From NCBI GenBank assembly GCA_021793645.1, contig JAJYSJ010000002.1:66003-130002 (forward strand): a stretch of DNA of 64,000 nt, in the 5' to 3' direction. Positions 18,552 through 26,265 of the stretch are shown here, in pieces. The notes under the pieces were generated by a model, which saw only the letters and a program-made list of their open reading frames with translations, was not told where the DNA came from and did no database searches. Each line of letters starts with the position of its first letter. Within the stretch, counting starts at the first letter, position 1. A program made the position numbers and the translations under genes. The DNA comes from Bacillota bacterium (GTDB taxonomy: Bacteria > Bacillota > Sulfobacillia > JAJZYS01 > JAJYTV01).

Positions 18552-19604
18552 CTAGACGGCGAAGCGGAAATTGATGATATCCCCATCCTGCACGACGTAG
18601 TCCTTGCCCTCGAGGCGCACGGTGCCCGCATCCTTCGCTTTCGCCATGGAGCCCGCGGCGATGAGGTCTTGGTACGCGACGACCTCCGCACGGATGAAGC
18701 CGCGCTCGATGTCTGAATGGATCGCTCCGGCCGCACTGCGGGCGCTGACGCCAGCGCGCACCGTCCAGGCGCGCACCTCGTCGGTCCCCGCCGTCAGGAA
18801 GGAGATGCGGCCAAGCCCTTCGTAGACACCGTGGCTCAGGCGGCTCAGACCCGGCTCGCGCAGTCCGAGGTCGCCGAGGAAAGCTGCCTGCTCGTCTGCC
18901 GGCAGCTCTTGGATCTCGCGCTCCAGCAGCAAGGACATCGTAACGAGCGGCACGCCGCGCTCACGGGCGTACGCCGCGACCGCAGCATGCAGCGGCGCGT
19001 CCTCCGGGATCTGCGACTCATCGCCGTTCAGCACCAGCACGAGCGGCTTCTGCGTGAGGAGCGTGAAGCCGCGCAGCGCCTGGTCCTCTTCCGCCGAGAG
19101 TGCGACGCCGCCCGCCCTGCGGCCCTCGCCAAGTTCCTTGGCGATGCGCTGCAAGGCATCCCTCTCGACGTCTGGGCTCGGGCGCTTCTTCTCCTTTGCG
19201 ATGCGCTCGAGGCGCCGTTCGACGACATCGAGGTCTGCAACGGCAAGCTCCAGTTCGAGCGCCTCTGCATCCCTAACGGGATCCGGCTCCTCGATGCCGG
19301 GAAACCCCTGCAGCACATGGACGAGCGCATCCACCTCACGGATGTCGGAGAGGAAGCGCTTCGCTTCCTGCGCTGCGCCGCCGACGCGTACTCCGGGTAT
19401 ATCGACGAACTCGAGCTTCGCGTGGGTGACCTTCTTCGGGTGGAACATCTCGGCAAGCACCCAAAGGCGCGGATCGGGTACGTCTGCGGAGCCGACGTGC
19501 GCTTCGGGGCGTGACAGGGCGCCGGTCGGAAGGTCCGAGCCGGTCAAGAGGTTGAAGAGCGTGGTCTTCCCAGGCCCTGGGAGGCCGACGAGTGCGGTGC
19601 GCAA
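18552..19604 (-). CDS. ychF: YchF/OLA1-family GTP/ATP-binding protein
   Basis: A 350-residue Obg-like nucleotidase associated with ribosomes and stress. It has a P-loop near the start, a G2/G3 region with EFVDIPGV, a coiled-coil insertion (about 125-200) and a C-terminal TGS domain ending in DGDIINFRF. The P-loop reads GLPGPGKTT rather than the usual GLPNVGKST, and the base-recognition motif is NGDE, near the NxxE of ATP-preferring YchF. The TTG at 19604 is nine bases after GGAGG and gives the usual YchF start; the ATG at 19631 precedes the ribosome site. It heads the ychF-M24-hemL operon. Confidence 0.88.
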   Translation of the reverse strand: MRTALVGLPGPGKTTLFNLLTGSDLPTGALSRPEAHVGSADVPDPRLWVLAEMFHPKKVTHAKLEFVDIPGVRVGGAAQEAKRFLSDIREVDALVHVLQGFPGIEEPDPVRDAEALELELAVADLDVVERRLERIAKEKKRPSPDVERDALQRIAKELGEGRRAGGVALSAEEDQALRGFTLLTQKPLVLVLNGDESQIPEDAPLHAAVAAYARERGVPLVTMSLLLEREIQELPADEQAAFLGDLGLREPGLSRLSHGVYEGLGRISFLTAGTDEVRAWTVRAGVSARSAAGAIHSDIERGFIRAEVVAYQDLIAAGSMAKAKDAGTVRLEGKDYVVQDGDIINFRFAV

Positions 19605-19694
19605 CGCTGTATACCTCCAAAGCAAATCCATCCGTCGACGCGCAAAGGCCGACCCACCCGATCATACGGCGCGGGCTGCGTCCCGTCCACGCGG

Positions 19695-20462
19695 CTAGAT
19701 GTTGAAGCGGCGCGTGATCCGATCGACAGTGCCTGGCGCAATCCGGGAAAACGCCGTCAGGATGCGGTACCAGCCGGGTACGACGGCCAGTGGGCGCCGG
19801 GTGCGCCAAAGGCGCATCACGGCTCCCGCGATAATCGTCGGCGGCGGCATGCGGATGTCGACTCCCTGCTGCTGAGTCATTTCCGTTGCGATGAACCCCG
19901 GCAAGATCGCGCTTACCGCGATGCCGCGGTGCCCCACCTCGCGCCGAAGGCCGGTGCAGAATGCGATCAGGCCTGCCTTCGTCGCCGAGTAGAGGACAAG
20001 ACCGGGGATCGGGATGGCGCCAGCCACCGAGGCGATGGCGACAACGTGGCCGCTGCCGCGCGCGAGCATTCCCGGCAGAACGGCACGCACGGCACGCACC
20101 ACGCCGAGAAGGTTCGTCTCCACCATCGCGGCGATCTGTGCATCATCCGTCTCGGCGAGCTGTCCTCCGCCGCCGATGCCGGCGTTCGCGACGAGGAGGT
20201 CCACCTGTCCGAAGCGTTCTTGTGCCGCAGCGACGAAAGAAGCGATGGAATCCTTGTCGCGCACATCGAGCGGCAGTTCCAGCACCTCCGCTCCGTGCGC
20301 GCGCAGGCGCTTTGCGACGTCGGCGAGCAGTTGCGCCCGCCGCGCGCCGATCACGAGTTGGAAGCCTTCCTGCGCAAGCCGCTCCGCCACTGCGGCACCA
20401 ATGCCGCTGGATGCGCCAGTGACGAGCGCGACCGGCCGCTCGCCTCCCCCACCCGGTGTCAT
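19695..20462 (-). CDS. Short-chain dehydrogenase/reductase
   Basis: A 255-residue classical SDR using NAD(P)H. The cofactor motif TGASSGIG is near residue 15, NAGIG lies near 92, and the catalytic Ser and YSATK (Tyr/Lys) near 140-160. GARRA after the second strand favours NADPH. A C-terminal extension rich in Arg and aromatic residues (RLWRTRRPLAVVPGWYR) resembles membrane-associated SDRs acting on lipids. The ATG overlaps the stop of the LmbE-family gene by four bases, so the two are coupled. The substrate is unknown. Confidence 0.9.
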   Translation of the reverse strand: MTPGGGGERPVALVTGASSGIGAAVAERLAQEGFQLVIGARRAQLLADVAKRLRAHGAEVLELPLDVRDKDSIASFVAAAQERFGQVDLLVANAGIGGGGQLAETDDAQIAAMVETNLLGVVRAVRAVLPGMLARGSGHVVAIASVAGAIPIPGLVLYSATKAGLIAFCTGLRREVGHRGIAVSAILPGFIATEMTQQQGVDIRMPPPTIIAGAVMRLWRTRRPLAVVPGWYRILTAFSRIAPGTVDRITRRFNI

Positions 20463-21184
20463 TCTTCCATGCCCTCCGGGTCGGGGATGTGCAGCTCCGT
20501 ACGCCTGCGCAGGTGCAAAGGCTCCGCAGCGATCGCCCCCGCCGTACTGCCGTAGTGTCTGAGCTGTGCCTCCAGCCGCTCGAGGTACTGATCGTCTCGG
20601 CCGAATTGGCTGCGGTGGCAGGCAAGTGCACGCCTGCGCCGAGCGAGGCTCTCCTCGTCGAGCGGCGAGAGTTCTGTCGCCCTGCGAGGGAAGTAGTAGA
20701 GGATGCCCTCCGTGTCGTGCGCAGCCCCGCTGCCGCCCGCATAGTGCGGGAGTCCCGCGAGGAGCACCGCCTCACTGACTGCAAGTCCCACCATGCGGTG
20801 ATCGCTGTGCACCTCGTACGGCAGGTAGGGATCGCAGACGAAGACGTAGTCCGGCCGCACGTCGCGGATCAGCGCAACCGCCCTGTCGCGCAGCCGGTAG
20901 TAATCGTGCGGGCCGCCATCCGGCAGCCCGAGCATCCGCAGCTTTGCGCCGAGTTCCTTCGCTGCCGCCTGCTGCTCTTTGGAGCGGATGAGGGCGATCT
21001 CATCCGGCATGCGCAAGGGATCGCGGGTGCCCAGGCGCCCATCGGTGACAACGGCGAGGTGCACCTCCGCGCCAGCCCTTGCGAGTGTTGCGAGCGTGCC
21101 CCCGCAGCCGAGTTCAACGTCGTCCGGGTGCGGAGAAACAAAAAGGAAGCTGCCGGCGTCGCGCCATTCGTGCAGGGTCCTCAC
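20459..21184 (-). CDS. PIG-L/LmbE-family N-deacetylase
   Basis: A 241-residue zinc deacetylase of the family that includes BshB (bacillithiol) and MshB. The metal motifs are SPHPDDVELGCGG near the N terminus and VHSDHRMVG in the middle. The GTG at 21184 has AGGA about six bases upstream and gives a normal family length; the longer in-frame reading to 21499 looks non-coding. Bacillithiol synthesis would fit a member of the Bacillota, but bshA and bshC are not in the window. The coupled downstream SDR is not part of that pathway, so the substrate stays open. Confidence 0.88.
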   Translation of the reverse strand: MRTLHEWRDAGSFLFVSPHPDDVELGCGGTLATLARAGAEVHLAVVTDGRLGTRDPLRMPDEIALIRSKEQQAAAKELGAKLRMLGLPDGGPHDYYRLRDRAVALIRDVRPDYVFVCDPYLPYEVHSDHRMVGLAVSEAVLLAGLPHYAGGSGAAHDTEGILYYFPRRATELSPLDEESLARRRRALACHRSQFGRDDQYLERLEAQLRHYGSTAGAIAAEPLHLRRRTELHIPDPEGMEE

Positions 21185-21506
21185 CCCTAGTCCTGTTTCC
21201 GCATGCTTCGCAAGGTGCCCGCGTTCTCCTTCGTCCCACCGGTGATGAGGTGCACTTCTCATACGGGGACGGCACCTTGCTGCCCAATGTCTTGAACCGC
21301 AGGCTCGAGTCAGAAGCCGGCGTGGCTCCAGTCGGCCTGGCGCGAGACCGTAGGCGTACCCGCTGCACTGGATGACGGTGGCACGGAGGTCGGCGCGGTG
21401 CACCCGTCGACCGTACCCATGAACAGCGCTGCGCTGCCGCTTGGCGGGCAGACGAAGTGGTCCGTGACAAAGGAGCGCTCGGGTCGATGACGGCGCCACA
21501 CTGAAT
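21185..21506. other. 322-base spacer without a supported gene
   Basis: The spacer lies between the LmbE-type gene and the deiminase-like gene, both on the minus strand. A 63-codon minus-strand frame (GTG 21501 to stop 21310) follows the deiminase gene but has no ribosome site. No clear terminator or promoter was seen. It may hold a decayed gene or an untranslated leader. Confidence 0.4.
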
Positions 21507-22439
21507 CTACACAGGATCGCGCTTCAGGAAGCCGGTCATGCAGTGCACGGCGCCGCCGCCGCGCAGGATCTCGTCGATCTCGACCTCCACCGCCTCGATG
21601 CCGTTCGCTTCGAGGAGGCCCCGGGTCTCGGGGAAGCCGGCGGCCATGATGACCTTGCGCGGCTCGACGCATACGAAGTTCGTCCCCAACCGACCGACCT
21701 CATCGAGGTTCGTGGCGACGATCAGCGTGAAGCCTCGGTCGAGCAGCCAGCGCCGAAGGTCCCAGGTGACCAGCCAGGGCGAGATCACGGCCGTCTTCTT
21801 GTCCACCATGGAGATGAAGCCGTCGACGTGGATCTGGCCGTAGGGTACGGCGACACGGATCACGCTCTCTACGCCGAGATTGCGCAATTCGTGCTCGACC
21901 TGGTCGGCGCCGGCTCCGTTTGTCCGGCTGGACGTGCCGAGCAGGCAAGTGGTCCGATCAAGCCACATCACGTTCGAGCCTTCGTAGGTCGCCTGCGCGT
22001 TTACCGTCTTGAGGATCGGCACGCCGAGCCCCGCCAAAGTACTCGCCACAGCCCGTTCCTCGCCGCGTCGCTGGCGTGTGGCGGGACGCGCCAGGATTGC
22101 GCCTTCCGGCGTCATCGTATAGAGGTCACGCACGTATACGGCATTCGGGCGGTCCAGACGCTGGCCCTCGACAAGATGAACGGCTACGCCGAGGCTGCGG
22201 TACATCTCGACGAGCGCGTCGAACTGCTCGCGGAACCGGCCGTGGTGGATGGGCGCGTCGAACAACAGATCTTGGTAGGTGTCGGGCGTGACGATCTCAA
22301 GTTCGGGGCCGGGACGGTGCATCAGCACGGCCCGCAGGCGCCCCACCTCCGAATCACAATACCAGTCGCCCCAGACCTCGCCCATGTCCTCGGAAAACGC
22401 ATTCTCCGAAGGTAGCCAGCGGTCGCCTTGCACGTACAT
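21507..22439 (-). CDS. Arginine deiminase / dimethylarginine hydrolase-like enzyme
   Basis: A 310-residue guanidine-modifying enzyme of the amidinotransferase fold. The family start VLMHRPGPELE is near residue 33, followed by RDLYTMTPEGAILARP, EGSNVMWLD, the catalytic His in HVDGFISMVD and the nucleophile C300 in GGGAVHCMTG. The ATG at 22439 is seven bases after GGAGG; a longer in-frame reading is rejected. Arginine deiminases are usually over 400 residues and this is nearer the length of dimethylarginine hydrolases, so citrulline formation from arginine or a methylarginine is likely but unresolved. No carbamate kinase or ornithine transcarbamylase gene is nearby. Confidence 0.88.
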   Translation of the reverse strand: MYVQGDRWLPSENAFSEDMGEVWGDWYCDSEVGRLRAVLMHRPGPELEIVTPDTYQDLLFDAPIHHGRFREQFDALVEMYRSLGVAVHLVEGQRLDRPNAVYVRDLYTMTPEGAILARPATRQRRGEERAVASTLAGLGVPILKTVNAQATYEGSNVMWLDRTTCLLGTSSRTNGAGADQVEHELRNLGVESVIRVAVPYGQIHVDGFISMVDKKTAVISPWLVTWDLRRWLLDRGFTLIVATNLDEVGRLGTNFVCVEPRKVIMAAGFPETRGLLEANGIEAVEVEIDEILRGGGAVHCMTGFLKRDPV

Positions 22440-22637
22440 ATCGATACCTCCGCCGCAAGCCTGCCGCCGCTCCGATATCGGCGGTGTGTACGGCTCCATT
22501 CGCGGCCAAAAGGTCAGCGGCCTCTTGGCGCGAGCACGAAAGCCGGGAATCGAGACGGCGGTGCCGTCATCAGTCCGTCGCTCAGGCAGCGACGTTCCCC
22601 ACAAAGGGCAGCCCATGGCGTCATCAGCGCAACGCGC
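22440..22637 (-). other. About 200-base leader of the deiminase-like gene
   Basis: No gene is visible on either strand. On the minus strand CTGATGACG occurs twice, with a short hairpin GTCGC-N7-GCGAC just before the second copy and CGGC-N3-GCCG just after it. This could be a structured leader RNA. It does not fit the fluoride, SAM, TPP or hammerhead consensus as I know them. The ribosome site is GGAGG near 22450. Confidence 0.3.
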
Positions 22638-22664
22638 GCGAGCCGCCCGTCAAGGGCGGCTCGC
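22638..22664 (-). terminator. Hairpin after the 218-residue membrane protein gene
   Basis: An 11-base perfect inverted repeat (22638-22648 and 22654-22664) with a five-base loop lies 14 bases after the stop at 22679. It lacks a T-run on the minus strand. It separates this gene from the leader of the deiminase-like gene. Confidence 0.5.
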
Positions 22665-22678
22665 GTGCGGAAGCCCGG

Positions 22679-23335
22679 CTAGAAGCCTTGCTGGATCGAC
22701 TGCATCATCTTCTGCAGCATCTGTGCGTCCTTCTGCACTTCGGCCCAGTTCTGCTGCGTCGCAGCCTTGTTCAGGTCGGAGACCAGACTCGACATCTCCT
22801 GGAACGTCGGACCGGAGCCGGCAACGTAGTTGGTTGTCATCCAGGCGAGGGTCTTCTGGGCGTTTTGCACGCTCGCGGCAACCTGCGCCGCGTTCTTCTC
22901 AGAGATCGCCAGCGCGAGGTTCGCAAGGTCCGCGGTGAAGCCGTTCATGTCTGTGCTGGCAATCCCGGCCTTGCCGTACGACTCCTCGAGGCGTGCCCAG
23001 CTCGCCTCTGCTGCGCGCAGTTCGTCACCCGCGAGCTGCCAGTCCTGTGTCTTGGCCGATGAGGCCACCGTCGAGAGCTCCTGCGTCAAAGACTGCGCGT
23101 CCGCCGGTCCCGCTGACGCCGGGGCCAATGTCTGCGTCACCGCAGGCGTGCCGGTAAAGTAGCTCCCGAGCTGGCGCAGGATCTGTTGACTCTCCTGAGA
23201 GTGATAGATGAGACCAAGTGCGACGAGGACCAGGAGCCCGCCGACCAACTGTCCCCGCCACCTCGGCGCTGAATTGCGCGAGGGCCCCGCCTGGGGCCGC
23301 ATCGCATCGCGCCACGGAATGCGCCGCGTCCGCAC
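22679..23335 (-). CDS. Membrane-anchored hypothetical protein, DUF4363-like
   Basis: A 218-residue protein with a basic N terminus, one membrane helix at about 29-45 (LVGGLLVLVALGLIY) and an exported domain. That domain is rich in Ala, Gln and Ser and forecasts long helices, with two similar stretches (about 80-130 and 140-215) containing WQLAGDEL and WAEVQKDAQML. This resembles the helical domain of DUF4363-type proteins, but the match is by impression only. The GTG at 23335 has GGAGG eight bases upstream. It is a single gene closed by a hairpin. Function unknown. Confidence 0.7.
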   Translation of the reverse strand: MRTRRIPWRDAMRPQAGPSRNSAPRWRGQLVGGLLVLVALGLIYHSQESQQILRQLGSYFTGTPAVTQTLAPASAGPADAQSLTQELSTVASSAKTQDWQLAGDELRAAEASWARLEESYGKAGIASTDMNGFTADLANLALAISEKNAAQVAASVQNAQKTLAWMTTNYVAGSGPTFQEMSSLVSDLNKAATQQNWAEVQKDAQMLQKMMQSIQQGF

Positions 23336-23397
23336 CGCCGCACCTCCAGTACGACCCGCTTTCTTGGCGATGCCTATGGCGCGTCCGCAAACGATAG

Positions 23398-23426
23398 AAC
23401 GGGCAGGCCCAAAGTGCCTGCCCGTT
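23398..23426 (-). terminator. Hairpin after the 54-residue gene
   Basis: An 11-base perfect inverted repeat (23398-23408 and 23416-23426) with a seven-base loop lies 14 bases after the stop at 23441. Neither side has a strong T-run, although the plus side continues TGTTGTG. It supports the small minus-strand gene being a real transcription unit. Confidence 0.55.
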
Positions 23427-23440
23427 TGTTGTGTCGAAGC

Positions 23441-23605
23441 CTATTCCCGCTGCGAAACTTCCTCGAGCGGCGTGCTGTACTTTGCAGCGCTTCTCGCGGC
23501 GTTGCGGCCAGCCTGCTTCTTCAGGTCCGCCGCGATCTCCGCGGCCACCTCTTGCGCGAACTGCTGCGGGTCGATGCGCAGCTGAGGCCGCCTTTCCTCC
23601 GCCAT
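23441..23605 (-). CDS. Small hypothetical protein, 54 residues
   Basis: A short gene with a strong ribosome site: GGGGAGG lies eight bases before the ATG at 23605. The product begins MAEERRPQLRIDPQQF and ends in EEVSQRE. It is hydrophilic and helical, rich in Ala, Gln, Lys and Arg, with no cysteine or membrane helix. A clean 11-base hairpin follows the stop. I do not recognise it; it is not an alpha/beta-type small acid-soluble spore protein by its motifs. Coding status rests on the ribosome site, the frame and the terminator. Confidence 0.6.
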   Translation of the reverse strand: MAEERRPQLRIDPQQFAQEVAAEIAADLKKQAGRNAARSAAKYSTPLEEVSQRE

Positions 23606-23725
23606 TGCCCCACCTCCCCGGCATTATGGTTCCCCACGGCGTACGCTCATGCGCTGGAAGTTTTCCTCGCCGCATGGCGCGCTGCGCATCGGGAATCATG
23701 CCATCAAAGGGAGGCGCAACGCTGC

Positions 23726-23884
23726 ATGGGATTCTTCGGGGCGCAGATCCACCATTTGCCGCATCGATTCCACATCGCAAGCGGTGCTGTCGCCGTGCCG
23801 ACCGCGCCGGGCTGGGTCCCCATCCTGCTTGTGGCGATCGCGATCTTCGCCGTCGGCCTCTGGTGGGCGTCGACGCGCGTCTGA
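23726..23884 (+). CDS. Small single-helix membrane protein, 52 residues
   Basis: The ATG at 23726 follows GGGAGG at about 11 bases. The product has a His-rich N-terminal part (GAQIHHLPHRFH) and one strong membrane helix near the C terminus (WVPILLVAIAIFAVGLWWAS) ending in TRV. The His pairs could bind metal or heme, but this is speculation. It is followed 50 bases later by an even smaller membrane peptide gene on the same strand. A longer in-frame reading upstream looks non-coding. I do not recognise a family. Confidence 0.5.
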   Translation: MGFFGAQIHHLPHRFHIASGAVAVPTAPGWVPILLVAIAIFAVGLWWASTRV

Positions 23885-23934
23885 ACCTTATGGGGCAGAC
23901 CGCGTAGCATGTAGCGCGGAGGTGCAGCGCGGCG

Positions 23935-24033
23935 ATGATGTGGGCGTTTATCGAGGTTGGCCTTCTGACCGTTGTGTGGCTGGTCGTGATCGTGCTTCTC
24001 TTCGCGCGGCACCTCTTCGGCTCACCAGACTAG
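23935..24033 (+). CDS. Very small membrane peptide, 32 residues
   Basis: A candidate gene starting ATG-ATG at 23935/23938, with GGAGG 12-15 bases upstream. The peptide is almost entirely one membrane helix (IEVGLLTVVWLVVIVLLFA) followed by a short polar tail ending in GSPD. Such peptides occur as oxidase or transporter subunits or as regulators. It lies between another small membrane protein and the deacetylase gene. Coding status is uncertain because the frame is short and the ribosome site spacing is long. Confidence 0.4.
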   Translation: MMWAFIEVGLLTVVWLVVIVLLFARHLFGSPD

Positions 24034-24093
24034 CTTCCCGCATTCGGTGCCTCCGTGGGGCGTAGAGATGCGACACCAGGAGGTCGAAGCTCT

Positions 24094-24867
24094 TTGGTGA
24101 TCGCACTTCACCGCGGCTGGGTCGCAATCGGCGGCCTTGCCGCGGGCCTCGGCTTCGCGGCGCTCGTCCTCTGGGCGAGTGCGCCGCTGCAAAACGCCGC
24201 ACAAACACGCTCCGCCGCCAGTATGAACGCGCCGGTACTCTCCTTCATCCGGACTGGTGCGCGGGAGGTAGCGTTGACGTTCGATGACGGCCCTGATCCG
24301 CGCAACACCCCGGCGATCCTGCACCTTCTGAGCGAATACCATGCCAGGGCGACATTTTTCGTGCTGGGAGTCCAAGCAAAAAGGTATCCCGGCCTCGTCG
24401 AGACGATCGAGCGGGACGGGAACGAGATCGGCAGCCATGGCATGAGCCATCGCTCGCTTCCATCACTGAAGCCTTCCAGGGTTACGTATGAGCTGTCGTC
24501 CACCGCCGGCCTGATCCAGGAGCTCACGGGCTCGGGGCCGCTTTTTTTTCGACCGCCGTACGGCAACCTCAGTCCCACCGTGCTCACGACGGCCGCCCAT
24601 CTGCACGAGACGGTGACGCTCTGGACGATCGACACGCGGGACTGGGCAGGGCGCAGTGCGAAAGACATCGCAAAGACAGTGCTCTCGCAGCTGCGGCCCG
24701 GAGCGATCGTCCTGCTGCACGACGGCGGCGGGCCGCGTGTCCAGACGATCAAGGCGCTGCGGGACATCCTGCAAGCTCTGCAAGAGCGCGGCTATACCTC
24801 CGTCACCCTGCAACGGCTCGTGCACGACGCGGGGCCACGGGTCGGCGCCGCAACGGCTGGACCCTAG
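24094..24867 (+). CDS. Membrane-anchored polysaccharide deacetylase (NodB family)
   Basis: A 257-residue carbohydrate esterase family 4 protein, probably acting on peptidoglycan or another wall glycan outside the membrane. After one N-terminal membrane helix come the NodB motifs: TFDDGPDP (catalytic and metal Asp), HGMSHRSL (metal His pair), RPPYG, DTRDWAGR and LLHDGGG. The TTG at 24094 is ten bases after AGGAGG; GTG 24097 and GTG 24055 are alternatives. It resembles PdaA/PdaB-type sporulation or wall deacetylases, but the exact substrate is open. Confidence 0.92.
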   Translation: MVIALHRGWVAIGGLAAGLGFAALVLWASAPLQNAAQTRSAASMNAPVLSFIRTGAREVALTFDDGPDPRNTPAILHLLSEYHARATFFVLGVQAKRYPGLVETIERDGNEIGSHGMSHRSLPSLKPSRVTYELSSTAGLIQELTGSGPLFFRPPYGNLSPTVLTTAAHLHETVTLWTIDTRDWAGRSAKDIAKTVLSQLRPGAIVLLHDGGGPRVQTIKALRDILQALQERGYTSVTLQRLVHDAGPRVGAATAGP

Positions 24868-24897
24868 CGAGGGGTGGAAAGAGCGCGTCTTAGGGCT

Positions 24898-26130
24898 CTA
24901 GAACGCCCAGCGTCCCTTGCGCAGGATCGGCACCGCATTGCCGTCCCAGTCCTTTGCCGTGACGTTCAGCTCATCCGATCCGATCATGAAGTCGACATGG
25001 GTCATGCTGCGGTTCGCCCCGGCCGCCAAGAGTTCGTCCTCCGACATGTCCCGCCCGCCCTTGAGGCACGTCGGATACGCCTCGCCGATGGCCAGATGGC
25101 AGGACGCGTTCTCGTCGAACAGCGTGTTGTAGAACAGCCGGCCGGAACTTGCGATCGGCGAGTCCTGCGAGACGAGCGCGACCTCCCCAAGGCGGCGTCC
25201 GCCCCCGTCTGTCTCGATGATCGACCGCAGCGCCTCGTAGCCGCTGTCGGCCTCATACTTGACGATCTCACCATCGTGCAGCTCCAGGCGGATGTTCTCG
25301 ACCGTCACGCCGTTGTAGTTGAGCGGCATCGTCGCGCGCACAGTACCGTTCACCCCGTTGCGATCCGGGAGCGTGAAGGTTTCCTCCGTCGGCAGGTTGA
25401 CGACGCAGTGCGTACCCTGCTCATCCGTCTCGTCGGCGGAAAGCCAGAGGTGACCCTTCGGCAGCTCGACGACGAGATCGGTGCCCGGCCCTTCGTAGTG
25501 GAGGCTCTTGAAGGCGTGGCGGTTCAGGAACTCCGCACGCTGCTCAAGGCCCTCGACATGCTCGCGCCAAGCCTCGATCGGGTCCTCCCGGTCGATCCGG
25601 CAAAGGCGGAACACCTCGTTCCAGAGGTGCTCAAGGGCCTGCTGAGGCGCCTCGTCTGGGTAAACCTGCGCCGCCCACTCCGGCGTCGCCGGCGAGATCA
25701 CGAGCCAGCTTGCCTTGGTGACCATCATGGCATCGCTGACCTTTTTGAGCGCTTTCTGCTGCGCCAGGGTCGCGCTCGCAAGGCGCTGCGGGTTCACATT
25801 TTTAAAGAGATCCGGGGTCGGTGCATAGACTGAGATTCGCGCCGCCCGCTGATCCACCAGGGTCTCGTGCTTCTGCACAAGCCATTGCGGTATATCGACG
25901 AGCGCCTCGTCGGACGCCATCAGATAGCGGGTCAAGCTGACCTGGTCGTCGTGCCAGTCGACGTATACCTCGTACGCCCCTACCGCATACGCTTCGCGCA
26001 CGAGTCGACGAACGTACTCTGCCGCCGGAAGGGGCGCATTGATCAGCACGCGCTGGCCCCTTTGAACGTTCACTCCCACCCGAATCGCGAGTCGAGCGTA
26101 AAGGTCGAGATTCTCGTCAAATGAACGCAT
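24898..26130 (-). CDS. M29-family aminopeptidase, copy 1 (downstream)
   Basis: A 410-residue cytosolic aminopeptidase of the AmpS/AmpT family, which removes N-terminal residues using two metal ions. The C-terminal half shows the family ligands: Glu in NIRLELHDGE, Glu in RRLGEVALV, HLAIGEAY (His and conserved Tyr), and MTHVDFMIG (His and Asp). The start MRSFDENLDLYARL is shared by all three tandem copies. The ATG at 26130 has AAGGAGG seven to eight bases upstream. It is the last of three genes in tandem on the minus strand, 135 bases from the second. All ligands appear intact. Confidence 0.93.
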   Translation of the reverse strand: MRSFDENLDLYARLAIRVGVNVQRGQRVLINAPLPAAEYVRRLVREAYAVGAYEVYVDWHDDQVSLTRYLMASDEALVDIPQWLVQKHETLVDQRAARISVYAPTPDLFKNVNPQRLASATLAQQKALKKVSDAMMVTKASWLVISPATPEWAAQVYPDEAPQQALEHLWNEVFRLCRIDREDPIEAWREHVEGLEQRAEFLNRHAFKSLHYEGPGTDLVVELPKGHLWLSADETDEQGTHCVVNLPTEETFTLPDRNGVNGTVRATMPLNYNGVTVENIRLELHDGEIVKYEADSGYEALRSIIETDGGGRRLGEVALVSQDSPIASSGRLFYNTLFDENASCHLAIGEAYPTCLKGGRDMSEDELLAAGANRSMTHVDFMIGSDELNVTAKDWDGNAVPILRKGRWAF

Positions 26131-26265
26131 AAACTGCCTCCTTGCCTACCGTCGGACCGGCGACGGCGCCATCCAATCTATTTTTGGCGAACGGTCGTCC
26201 GAATCCTGCACAAGGCAGCAGCAGGGCGGCGCGGTGCGCCGTGCCCTGCGAGCGTGAGGCCGCGG

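Noticed and set aside
21310-21501. A 63-codon minus-strand gene after the deiminase-like gene
   Set aside because: The GTG start lacks a ribosome site and no family was recognised; kept only as part of the spacer note.
22440-22637. Hammerhead ribozyme or fluoride riboswitch suggested by CTGATGA
   Set aside because: After the helix there is no GAAA as a hammerhead needs, and the 5' GG-GATG element of the fluoride aptamer is missing.
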